This document shows, piece after piece, positions 51,530 to 59,296 of a stretch of 64,000 bases of DNA. Numbering within the stretch: position 1 is the first letter of the stretch; every line of letters starts with the position of its first letter. The stretch is from Oryzicola mucosus (GTDB taxonomy: Bacteria > Pseudomonadota > Alphaproteobacteria > Rhizobiales > Rhizobiaceae). A program made the position numbers and the translations under genes. The notes beneath the pieces were generated by a model. That model was not told the DNA's origin. It did not search any database and saw nothing but the letters and a program-made list of their open reading frames with translations. The stretch spans positions 62,001 through 126,000 of the forward strand of contig NZ_JACVVX010000008.1 of assembly GCF_014534685.1 (NCBI RefSeq), given 5' to 3'.

Positions 51530-53566
51530 ATGTCCGGCGATCCACTGCTCCAGCCCTACCAGCTCAAGCATCTCACCTTGAAAAACAGGATAATCGTAAC
51601 GTCGCACGAGCCTGCTTACCCGGAGGACGGTATGCCGAAGGAGCAATACCGCGCCTATCATGTCGAACGCGCTAGAGGTGGGGTGGCTTTGACGATGACG
51701 GCGGGGTCGGCTGCGGTGTCGCGCGACAGCCCCCCGGTATTCAACAACGTCCTGGCCTATAAGGACGAGGTCGTTCCATGGCTCAGGGACCTTGTGGACG
51801 CCTGCCATGAACATGGCACGGCGGTGATGATCCAGCTGACTCATCTCGGTCGCCGCACGCGCTGGGACAAGGGCGACTGGCTGCCTGTTTTGGCTCCGTC
51901 GCATGAAAGGGAGGCCGCGCACCGGGCTTTTCCGAAGAAGATGGAAGACTGGGACATTGCACGGGTCATCAAAGATTTCGCCGATGCCGCCGAACGCATG
52001 AAGGCTGCCGGCATGGACGGCATCGAGCTCGAGGCCTATGGCCACCTCATCGATCAGTTCAATTCACCGCTGACGAACACGATGGATGCCCCCTATGGCG
52101 GCGCGCTGGATAACCGGGCGCGGTTCATGTTCGAGGTTTTGCGAGCGATCCGCGACAGGGTCGGGCAGGAATTCATCGTCGGTATTCGCTATACGGCCGA
52201 TGAAAAACTTGGCGGGGGAAACGCCAAGGACGAAGGCCTTCAGATATCCAAGCGGCTCAAAGATAGCGGGCTGATCGATTTTCTGAACGTGATCCGCGGA
52301 CACATCGATACCGACGCTGGCCTTACCGACGTGATCCCCATCCAGGGCATGGCCAATTCGCCACATCTCGATTTTGCCGGAGAGATCCGCGCGGCTACTC
52401 AATTCCCGACATTTCATGCGGCAAAGATCCCAGACGTTGCTACTGCCCGGCACGCGATCGCGACTGGCAAGGTGGATATGGTCGGCATGACCCGCGCGCA
52501 TATGACCGATCCGCATATCGTTCGGAAGATTATGGAAAAGCGCGAGGACGAGATACGCCCTTGCGTCGGCGCGAACTATTGTCTCGACCGGATCTACCAA
52601 GGTGGCGCAGCCTACTGCATCCACAACGCCGCGACGGGGCGGGAACTGACAATGCCGCATACGATTCCGAAGGCCTCGACCAGACGAAAGGTCGTGATCG
52701 TCGGTGCCGGACCGGCTGGTCTGGAGGCGGCGCGTGTCGCAGGCGAACGCGGCCATGATGTCGTCGTGCTGGAGGCCGCCGGACAGGCGGGCGGCCAAAT
52801 CCGGCTGACGGCCCAGAGCCCTAGGCGCCACGAGATGATCAGCATCATCGACTGGCGGTTGGCCCAATGCGACAGGCTTGGTGTCAAGATCCGTTACAAT
52901 CTGTGGGCGGATACCGACACGATCCTCGCCGAGCAGCCTGACGTGGTGATCGTCGCGACCGGCGGGTTGCCTCACACGGATGTTTTGTCGAGCGGAAACG
53001 ACCTGGTCGTGTCGTCGTGGGATATCATCGCGGGCGATGTGAAGCCGGGGATGAACGCCCTTGTCTATGACGATGCTGGCGACCATGCCGGCCTTCAAGC
53101 GGCGGAGGTCATCGCGGCATCGGGAGCCAAGGTCGAGATCATGACTCCCGACCGGGCGTTTGCGCCTGAGGTGATGGCGATGAACCTGGTGCCCTACATG
53201 CGATCGTTGCAAAAGCTCGACACCACTTTCACGGTGACGTTCAGGCTGGAGGAGGTTCGCAAGGACGGCAACCAGTTACTGGCCGTTATCGGCAGCGACT
53301 ATGGCGGGGTTCGCAAGGAGCGGACATTCGACCAGATTGTCGTCAATCATGGCACGATTCCGCTAGACGAGCTGTATTTCGAACTCAAGCCGATGTCGCG
53401 AAATCTCGGTGCCGTCTCTCATGGAGATCTCGTAGCAGGTCGGCCCCAATCGCGCGTCGACAATCCGGATGGGACTTTTCAGCTCTTTCGCATCGGCGAT
53501 GCGGTCGCTGCACGCAACACGCATGCCGCTATCTACGACGGTTTGAGGATCGCGAAAGACATCTGA
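51530..53566 (+). CDS. Old-yellow-enzyme/TMADH-type flavin oxidoreductase (DgcA/StcD-like demethylase)
   Basis: A 678-residue protein with an N-terminal FMN TIM barrel (about 1-340), a cysteine cluster and a C-terminal FAD/NAD-binding half (VVIVGAGPAGLEAARVA near residue 390). The architecture is that of dimethylglycine demethylase DgcA, N-methylproline demethylase StcD, trimethylamine dehydrogenase and 2,4-dienoyl-CoA reductase. The Fe-S region reads CVGANYC then YC after 11 residues: three Cys, with Ala where the second of four ligands normally sits. Context (betaine transporter, ProC, DddQ-like lyase) favours N-demethylation of a betaine-derived amine. ATG 51530 has AGGT upstream. Confidence 0.87.
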   Translation: MSGDPLLQPYQLKHLTLKNRIIVTSHEPAYPEDGMPKEQYRAYHVERARGGVALTMTAGSAAVSRDSPPVFNNVLAYKDEVVPWLRDLVDACHEHGTAVMIQLTHLGRRTRWDKGDWLPVLAPSHEREAAHRAFPKKMEDWDIARVIKDFADAAERMKAAGMDGIELEAYGHLIDQFNSPLTNTMDAPYGGALDNRARFMFEVLRAIRDRVGQEFIVGIRYTADEKLGGGNAKDEGLQISKRLKDSGLIDFLNVIRGHIDTDAGLTDVIPIQGMANSPHLDFAGEIRAATQFPTFHAAKIPDVATARHAIATGKVDMVGMTRAHMTDPHIVRKIMEKREDEIRPCVGANYCLDRIYQGGAAYCIHNAATGRELTMPHTIPKASTRRKVVIVGAGPAGLEAARVAGERGHDVVVLEAAGQAGGQIRLTAQSPRRHEMISIIDWRLAQCDRLGVKIRYNLWADTDTILAEQPDVVIVATGGLPHTDVLSSGNDLVVSSWDIIAGDVKPGMNALVYDDAGDHAGLQAAEVIAASGAKVEIMTPDRAFAPEVMAMNLVPYMRSLQKLDTTFTVTFRLEEVRKDGNQLLAVIGSDYGGVRKERTFDQIVVNHGTIPLDELYFELKPMSRNLGAVSHGDLVAGRPQSRVDNPDGTFQLFRIGDAVAARNTHAAIYDGLRIAKDI

Positions 53567-53605
53567 CGATCGGATCGGCCGAATTCAGGATCGGGAGGCA
53601 GTGAC

Positions 53606-54205
53606 ATGGCAGCGCGCAGAGAGGATTTGCAGTCGTTTCTGGAAGCGGCATCGATTGCCTTCCGACAGTTCGCCACCGCGCCGTCATCGCAAACATCCCT
53701 GCAACATATCTTTGCCGCTCTTGAAAAACCTTGCGCGCAACGTGGCGGAGCCGGGAGCCGCCTGCCGGTTTGCGAGGTGCTTGACTCGGCGTTTTGGGTC
53801 GACATCCATCATGATACGCTGCGGAAGCTGATGGATCGTTTCAAGGCGCTGGAGCCGATACTTGAATGGCGGACGCGGACGAAGAACGATGGAACCGCGA
53901 GCGCGAATTTCGCAGAGGGGCACGCAAACGCGATAGTCGTCGGTCCAGGAGGCCTGGAGTCGCGCGAAGATGTGTGGCTCGGCGTCAGCCTTCTGGCACC
54001 GAACGTCCGTTATCCCGACCACGATCATGCCCCCGAGGAAGTGTATCTCGTGCTGTCGCAAGGCGAATTCCGGCAAGGCGACGGCGAGTGGTTTTCTCCC
54101 GGTATCGGCGGTTCGTTCTACAATGCGCCGGGCATCAAGCACGCGATGCGTTCGCTCGACACGCCGCTCCTGGCTTTTTGGGCTCTACGGGTGGATGCGG
54201 CTTGA
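53606..54205 (+). CDS. Cupin DMSP lyase, DddQ-like
   Basis: A 199-residue protein with a C-terminal cupin. HDHAPEEVY gives H139, H141, E145 and Y147, and GIKHAMRS gives H179. In DddQ the metal site as I recall it is His125, Glu129, Tyr131 and His163; both the internal spacings and the 38-residue distance from H141 to H179 match exactly. The neighbouring PDHDH-EEVYLVLS and SPGIGGSFYNAPGIKHAMRS wording is that of the DMSP-lyase family. It would cleave dimethylsulfoniopropionate to acrylate and dimethyl sulfide. GGGAGG lies 7 bp before the ATG. It follows the flavin demethylase gene by 39 bp. Related cupins may act on other substrates. Confidence 0.8.
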   Translation: MAARREDLQSFLEAASIAFRQFATAPSSQTSLQHIFAALEKPCAQRGGAGSRLPVCEVLDSAFWVDIHHDTLRKLMDRFKALEPILEWRTRTKNDGTASANFAEGHANAIVVGPGGLESREDVWLGVSLLAPNVRYPDHDHAPEEVYLVLSQGEFRQGDGEWFSPGIGGSFYNAPGIKHAMRSLDTPLLAFWALRVDAA

Positions 54206-54300
54206 GAGAAGGCGGCCATTCGTTCCAAAAAACAGCTTTTTCAACGTCAGGACTCAGGTAAGCCAGCGAGAACGCAGTTTGCATCGCGCCCGGAGTGCCT

Positions 54301-54978
54301 ATGTCGGAGAGTGACTTCTATCTTCCCCTGAAAGCCTTCATGGAGACTCTCGGCTATTCTGTGAAAGGCGAGGTCAACGGATGCGATCTGCTGGCGCTCA
54401 GGGAAGGCGAGCCGCCCGTCTTGGTCGTCTGCGAGATGAAGTTGAGCTTCAATCTCGAACTCATCCTTCAGGGCGTGGACCGGGCACCCGCCTGCGATGA
54501 GGTCTGGCTGGCCGCGGCGCTTTCGAAATCCGGCAGGGGAAGAGAGCAGGACGCCCGCTATCGCAACCTTTGCCGGCGGCTCGGGTTCGGTCTGCTGGGC
54601 GTCGCAACCGATGGCTCTGTTCATGTGATCGTCGCCCCTTTCGCCGCCACCCCGCGCCGTGAACCGCGTCGGCGGTCCCGATTGGTGGAGGAGCATCGTC
54701 GCCGTATAGGCGATCCAAACAAGGGCGGCGGCAACCGCAAGCCGATCATGACGGTCTACAGGCAGGATTGTATCGCCTGCGCCACCGCGATGCTGTCCGG
54801 CCCGCAGACACCGAAGCAATTGAAGGCCATTGTCGATAGGGCGCCAGCGATCCTGAGACGGAATGTCTATGGCTGGTTCGTACGTGAGGGCAGAGGGCTC
54901 TACGGGCTGTCACAACTCGGCAGGTCCGCGGTCGAGTCAAGCGGCGTCGATGCCGAGCCTGGTTCAGCGGCGGCATAG
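54301..54978 (+). CDS. DUF2161-type protein (PD-(D/E)xK-like fold)
   Basis: A 225-residue protein. The N-terminal part FYLPLKAFMETLGYSVKGEVNGCDLLAL ... VLVVCEMKLSFNLELILQ has the E/D-x-K arrangement (D31, then EMK) of restriction-endonuclease-like folds and matches the DUF2161 family in Alphaproteobacteria. The remainder is basic and includes a winged-helix-like C-terminus. Function unknown; a nuclease role is only structural inference. ATG 54301 has GGAG 5 bp before it. It appears independent of the DMSP/betaine cluster. Confidence 0.75.
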   Translation: MSESDFYLPLKAFMETLGYSVKGEVNGCDLLALREGEPPVLVVCEMKLSFNLELILQGVDRAPACDEVWLAAALSKSGRGREQDARYRNLCRRLGFGLLGVATDGSVHVIVAPFAATPRREPRRRSRLVEEHRRRIGDPNKGGGNRKPIMTVYRQDCIACATAMLSGPQTPKQLKAIVDRAPAILRRNVYGWFVREGRGLYGLSQLGRSAVESSGVDAEPGSAAA

Positions 54979-55014
54979 TTCCAACGGATGGTTAGCTGCT
55001 CCTGACGGTTAGCG

Positions 55015-55491
55015 TTAGCTGCCCGGCTTGCCAGGAGAGTAAGGCCCCTTGGTTTCTCCCCAACCCCATCGGGGCATCGGTGCATTCTCCCAAACGGTTG
55101 CACCCGACTGGGAATTCATGACTGCGAGCCGCGACCCCCATTCGAGATAGCCGACCAGCGACGATGCGAATTCCGGATCGGCCGGCAAGCCGAGGTCGGT
55201 ATAGCTATCCATCAGCAGGTTGATCCACCGCCGGCGCATGGGTTCGCTCAGGTGCTTGTTGAGATGATGGCGTATCATCGCGGGGTGACCGCCATGTTCC
55301 TGCGAATACAGTGCCGGACCGCCCATGACCTCGGCCAGGAACAGGGCGACGTGGCGGGGATGCTCGTCGTTCATTCCGGCAAACACCGGGCCGAGCAGCT
55401 CATCGGCGCGGACGCGGCGGTAGAACTCCTGCGTCAGGCGGTTGAGTGCGTCGATGCCGCCTAGCCAGTCGTAAAGCGTTGGTGTGCTCAT
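55015..55491 (-). CDS. Truncated haemoglobin, group II
   Basis: A 158-residue 2/2 globin. YDWLGGIDALNRLTQEFYRRV at the start, PVFAGM, HPRHVALFLAEVMGGPALYSQEHGG and MIRHHLNKHL (haem-proximal His region) fit the group II family (glbO/ctb-like). A tail of about 25 residues after the globin fold is extra. GGAGG precedes ATG 55491. Group II globins bind oxygen or handle NO or peroxide. It is divergent from an HxlR regulator, which may respond to redox or quinone stress and control it. Confidence 0.9.
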   Translation of the reverse strand: MSTPTLYDWLGGIDALNRLTQEFYRRVRADELLGPVFAGMNDEHPRHVALFLAEVMGGPALYSQEHGGHPAMIRHHLNKHLSEPMRRRWINLLMDSYTDLGLPADPEFASSLVGYLEWGSRLAVMNSQSGATVWENAPMPRWGWGETKGPYSPGKPGS

Positions 55492-55549
55492 GCTGACCTC
55501 CATTCCGGCAATATGATAGGAGGTAGAAAGTCCCGCAAGGAGTTACCCG

Positions 55550-55906
55550 ATGGTGAGTACCCCGGTGCCCGATCCCAAGATGCTCGACTGTCCAGCTCTG
55601 GTCACGATCCAACTGGTGTCGGGCAAATGGAAAACCCGGGTCCTCTGGCATTTGCGGCAGGGTGGTGCCGGTTTCGGCGATCTGAGGCGGGCAATGCCGG
55701 GCATCTCGGCTAAGGTCTTGACCGAGCATCTGGATGCGCTCGTCGCCGATGGCCTTCTTGCCCGCACGGAAAGCCTTGAAGGCAAGGTCCTTCACACCCG
55801 CTATCGCTTTTCCGACTATGGGTTCACCCTCATTCCGGTTCTGGACGCGTTGGGCAGTTGGGGCTTGAATCACGCGGAGCGTGCGGCCGGGCATCGGTTT
55901 CCTTAA
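55550..55906 (+). CDS. HxlR-family transcriptional regulator
   Basis: A 118-residue winged-helix regulator. The HxlR pattern is clear: CPALVTIQLVSGKWKTRVLWHL at the start, then FGDLRRAMPGISAKVLTEHLDALVADGLL and a wing with YRFSDYGFTLIPVLDALGSWG. A Cys (C14) sits at the position where several HxlR proteins sense thiol stress. It is divergent from the truncated haemoglobin gene, with a gap of only 58 bp. Confidence 0.92.
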   Translation: MVSTPVPDPKMLDCPALVTIQLVSGKWKTRVLWHLRQGGAGFGDLRRAMPGISAKVLTEHLDALVADGLLARTESLEGKVLHTRYRFSDYGFTLIPVLDALGSWGLNHAERAAGHRFP

Positions 55907-55998
55907 AATTGAAGCGGGAGCGAGGCGCGGCGTGGCGTCGAGCGTAGCTGCCAACAGCCCACGAGTTCCATTCCCACCAGAACAAACACTCCATTCGA

Positions 55999-56045
55999 CA
56001 ATATCATATTGAATATGCCAATAATGAATTATAAGTCTCCCTGAT
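55999..56045. promoter_or_regulatory. Overlapping palindromes upstream of the molybdenum hydroxylase gene
   Basis: Two perfect 6-1-6 palindromes overlap: CAATAT-C-ATATTG (55999-56011) and CATATT-G-AATATG (56005-56017). Further on, CCTGATA (56039-56045) equals one arm of the operators at 61815 and 61865. This AT-rich patch in GC-rich DNA is probably the control region for the gene starting at 56120. Confidence 0.4.
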
Positions 56046-56119
56046 ATAGGCCTTGATGCTGGCCACGGAAGTTGCCGTGTCGGCTGTCGAAGGCGACTCC
56101 GAGGGAGGAGGACGATCGG

Positions 56120-58495
56120 ATGAAGGGAATTGGCGACGACGTCCGGCGCAGGGAAGATGATCGCCTCGTACGGGGTGCCGGCAGCTTCGCCGACGACCTG
56201 ACCTTCGAGCGGACCGCCTATGCCGTGTTCGCGCGATCGCCCCACGCCCATGCGCGGATCGTCAAGCTCGACGTGTCCGCCGCACGAGTCTTTCCCGGCG
56301 TGCTCGCCGTGCTGACGGGAGAGGATGTCATTGCGGCGGGTGTCGGGCCGATGCCGCACAGCATCGGTTCATCCAAGGCCGGCGCGGATGTACCGCTGGC
56401 CAATGCCGACGGCTCGGAGCGCGCGCAGACGCCGCATCATGTTCTGCCTCGCGACAGGCTGCGCTTCGTCGGCGAGGCCTACGCGGCGGTGATCGCCGAA
56501 AGCGTCGACATTGCAAAGGATGCTGTCGATCTGATCGAGGTTGAATGGGATGACCTCGGCGCGGTCACGCGCGCAACGCAGGCGACCGGCCCGGACGCAC
56601 CTCTCCTATGGGATCATGTGTGCGACAACATTGCGCTCGAAGCGGTGATCGGCGACCCGGAGGCGACGGATATTGCATTCGCCGGTGCCGTCCACCGCGT
56701 GGCTTTCACCAGCCATGTGCAGCGTGTCACCGGTGTTCATATGGAGCCGCGCAGCGCCGCCGCACGCCATGACCCCGCCACCGGCCGTTTCACGCTTCAT
56801 GCCTCGATGGGCATCGGTGTGGTGATGATGCGCGACCAGATCGCCGCGACGCTCGGGATCGACCCGGCGCTGGTGCGGGTCATTGCACCGCCCGATGTCG
56901 GCGGAAATTTCGGCACGCGCAACGCGCTATATCCGGAATTTGTCGTGCTGGCGCTCGCCGCCCGGCAGGTCGGCCGTCCGGTAAAGCATGTCGCCGAGCG
57001 CACCGAAGCCTTCCTGTCCGACTATCAGGGCCGCGACCTTGAGATCGAAGCCGAGCTGGCGCTGGACGAGGAGGGCAATTTCCTGGCGTTCCGCTCGACC
57101 AATACGGCCAATGTCGGCGCCTATGCCGTATCCTATGTGCCGCTCAACAAGGGCGCACAACTGATGACCAGCCTTTATCGCGTTCCAGTCGCGTCAGTCA
57201 TGGCGCGCGCGGCCTTGACCAATACGCCGCCGACTATTCCCTATCGCAGCGCTGGTCGGCCCGAGGCGATGTATGCCATCGAGCGGATGATCGACCTAGC
57301 GGCCCGCGAGTGCGGATTTGACCGGATCGAACTCCGCCGCCGCAATATGATTGCGCCGGAGCAGCAGCCATACCGCAACCCGTTCGGCGTGACCTACGAC
57401 AACGGCGCTTACGAAACGGTGATGCAGCGCGCGCTCGACCTTGCCGACTGGGACGGGTTCGAGGAACGCCGTGCCGAGGCGCGGTCACGCGGTCGTTGCC
57501 GTGGCATCGGCTTTGGCAACTACATTGAAGGCACCAGCGGCGTGCCGCGCGAACGCGCCGAAATACTCATCGACGGAACGGCGGAAACAATCGATGTCAT
57601 CGTCGGCACGCAAAACACCGGCCAGGGCCATGAGACCGCGTTCTCGCAGCTGGTCGGCGCCATGCTCGGCGTTTCCCACGAAGCCGTCAGAATCAGAACC
57701 GGCGACACCGACTTCGTGACAGCCGGCGGAGGCTCGCATTCCGGGCGCTCGCTGCGCTTCGCCTCGATCGTGTTCCAGCAGGCATCGGATGCGATCATCC
57801 TTCGGGGTCGGGCGGTTCTCGCCGATCTGTCCGGCCGGCCGCTCGAAGAGATCGACTTCACCGACGGCCTCTTTCGCGTCACCGGCACGAACCGCGTCGC
57901 CACCCTGTTCGAACTGGCGCGCCATGGCGAGGACGACAGCCTTCTGCCTGAGGCGCTGCGCGGGCCGTTCCGCGCGGTCGCCGATCTCATCACCCCCGGC
58001 CTCGCATTCCCATATGGCGCGGCCGTCTGCGAGATCGAGATCGATCCAGAGACCGGCGAATGGGACATCCAGCGCTACACCTCCGTCGACGATGTCGGCC
58101 GCGCGCTCAACCCTATGATCGTGCACGGCCAGACGCATGGCGGCATCGTTCAGGGTGCGGGCCAGGCGCTGCTGGAGTGGTCGCGCTTCGATGACGACAG
58201 CGGCCAGGCGTTGTCGGCGAGCATGATGGATTATGCGTTGGCGCGCGCCAGCGACTTTCCGAGTTTCGTGACCGATGTGAGCGAGGTGCCGTCGATAAAC
58301 CATCCGATGGGTTTCAGGCCAGGCGGCGAAGGCGGCACGACCCCGGCGCTTGGCGTCACCATCAATGCCGTCGTCGATGCGCTCGCCCATCTCGACGTCC
58401 GTCATGTCGAGATGCCGGCGACGCCGATGCGCATCTGGCAGGCAATACAGGACGCACAGGGAAGTCTGAAAGACAACGGAGGAACAGGCCAGTGA
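56120..58495 (+). CDS. Molybdenum hydroxylase large subunit (xanthine dehydrogenase/CoxL family)
   Basis: A 791-residue molybdopterin-binding subunit. The N-terminal aldehyde-oxidase a/b hammerhead domain (R-x-x-DDRLVRGAGSFADD) is followed by the large Mo-binding domain with GGNFGTRN, the substrate-region RSAGRPEAMYAIERMID, GTQNTGQGHETAFSQLV and the late RPGGEGGTTPALG segment holding the expected catalytic Glu. GGAGGAGG precedes ATG 56120. The FAD-binding and 2Fe-2S partner subunits that normally adjoin such genes are absent here. It is followed by a crotonase gene through a GTGA overlap. Likely reaction: hydroxylation of an aldehyde or heteroaromatic ring. Confidence 0.88.
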   Translation: MKGIGDDVRRREDDRLVRGAGSFADDLTFERTAYAVFARSPHAHARIVKLDVSAARVFPGVLAVLTGEDVIAAGVGPMPHSIGSSKAGADVPLANADGSERAQTPHHVLPRDRLRFVGEAYAAVIAESVDIAKDAVDLIEVEWDDLGAVTRATQATGPDAPLLWDHVCDNIALEAVIGDPEATDIAFAGAVHRVAFTSHVQRVTGVHMEPRSAAARHDPATGRFTLHASMGIGVVMMRDQIAATLGIDPALVRVIAPPDVGGNFGTRNALYPEFVVLALAARQVGRPVKHVAERTEAFLSDYQGRDLEIEAELALDEEGNFLAFRSTNTANVGAYAVSYVPLNKGAQLMTSLYRVPVASVMARAALTNTPPTIPYRSAGRPEAMYAIERMIDLAARECGFDRIELRRRNMIAPEQQPYRNPFGVTYDNGAYETVMQRALDLADWDGFEERRAEARSRGRCRGIGFGNYIEGTSGVPRERAEILIDGTAETIDVIVGTQNTGQGHETAFSQLVGAMLGVSHEAVRIRTGDTDFVTAGGGSHSGRSLRFASIVFQQASDAIILRGRAVLADLSGRPLEEIDFTDGLFRVTGTNRVATLFELARHGEDDSLLPEALRGPFRAVADLITPGLAFPYGAAVCEIEIDPETGEWDIQRYTSVDDVGRALNPMIVHGQTHGGIVQGAGQALLEWSRFDDDSGQALSASMMDYALARASDFPSFVTDVSEVPSINHPMGFRPGGEGGTTPALGVTINAVVDALAHLDVRHVEMPATPMRIWQAIQDAQGSLKDNGGTGQ

Positions 58496-59220
58496 CCGAA
58501 GAGGTGAGTATCAGCCAGAGGGATGATCATGTCCTTGAGATAGAGTTGAATCGTCCTGAACAAGGCAACGCCCTGACCCCGGTCATGGCGGATGCAATCA
58601 CGGCGGGGCTGCGTGTCCTCGATCCCGAAACGCGCGTGGTGTTGATCAAGGCTGCGGGCGCTGATTTCTGCACTGGACGCAGCGCGGCGATGCCGGCTGC
58701 TGGGACGCGAGCTACGGCGCTCGACTTGCGGCGGCGGATCTCGGACCCCGTGCTCGATTTCTACCAGACGCTCCGGGAGATGCCGGTGCCCTTCGTAACC
58801 CAGGTGCGCGGGAGCGCCAACGGCGTCGGTTGCGCGATTGCGGCTCTCGCGGATGTCGCAGTGGCAGCCGACACGGCGCGCTTCCAGGTGCCTGAGATGA
58901 ACCACGACATCGCGCCGACGCTGGTGATGAACGCATTGGCCGACCGCATCCCGCGAGCCGCCTTGGCCCGTCTGGTGCTGACCCGCGACGCCGTGGACGC
59001 GGCGGAGGCCAAAACGCTCGGCCTGATCGGAGTGGTCGTCGCGGACGAAGCACTGGGAGCCGAGACCGAGCGGATCGTCGGCCAATTGGCGATGAACTCG
59101 GTCGCCACCGTCCGTGCGGTAAAGGCCTTCCTGTCCACGGCGCCCGAGACATCTTTCGCCGCCCGCAAGGAACTCGCGGCGTTGATGAACAGCGTCGCGA
59201 CCGCCGAGCGTTTTCGCTGA
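58492..59220 (+). CDS. Enoyl-CoA hydratase/isomerase-family (crotonase) protein
   Basis: A 242-residue crotonase. The CoA-binding/oxyanion parts are VVLIKAAGADFCTGRS and VRGSANGVGCAIAALADVAVAADTARFQVPEMN. The two Glu residues that catalyse hydration in enoyl-CoA hydratases are not obvious: the first position (GGGCE in hydratases) is GVGCA here, and the second loop reads DIAPTLVMN. It may therefore be an isomerase, thioesterase or C-C hydrolase. GTG 58492 overlaps the preceding stop and GGAGG lies 8 bp upstream. Confidence 0.85.
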   Translation: MTEEVSISQRDDHVLEIELNRPEQGNALTPVMADAITAGLRVLDPETRVVLIKAAGADFCTGRSAAMPAAGTRATALDLRRRISDPVLDFYQTLREMPVPFVTQVRGSANGVGCAIAALADVAVAADTARFQVPEMNHDIAPTLVMNALADRIPRAALARLVLTRDAVDAAEAKTLGLIGVVVADEALGAETERIVGQLAMNSVATVRAVKAFLSTAPETSFAARKELAALMNSVATAERFR

Positions 59221-59296
59221 TCGGAATTCCCGAGAGGGGGAGCATAGGTCGCGGTGGTATGGGATTGGAACTGACCAAATCCAAAGGGGAGGAGAG

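Noticed and set aside
57485-58405. Minus-strand frame of 306 codons opposite the molybdenum hydroxylase gene
   Set aside because: Shadow of a strongly conserved coding sequence; no ribosome-binding site or domain.
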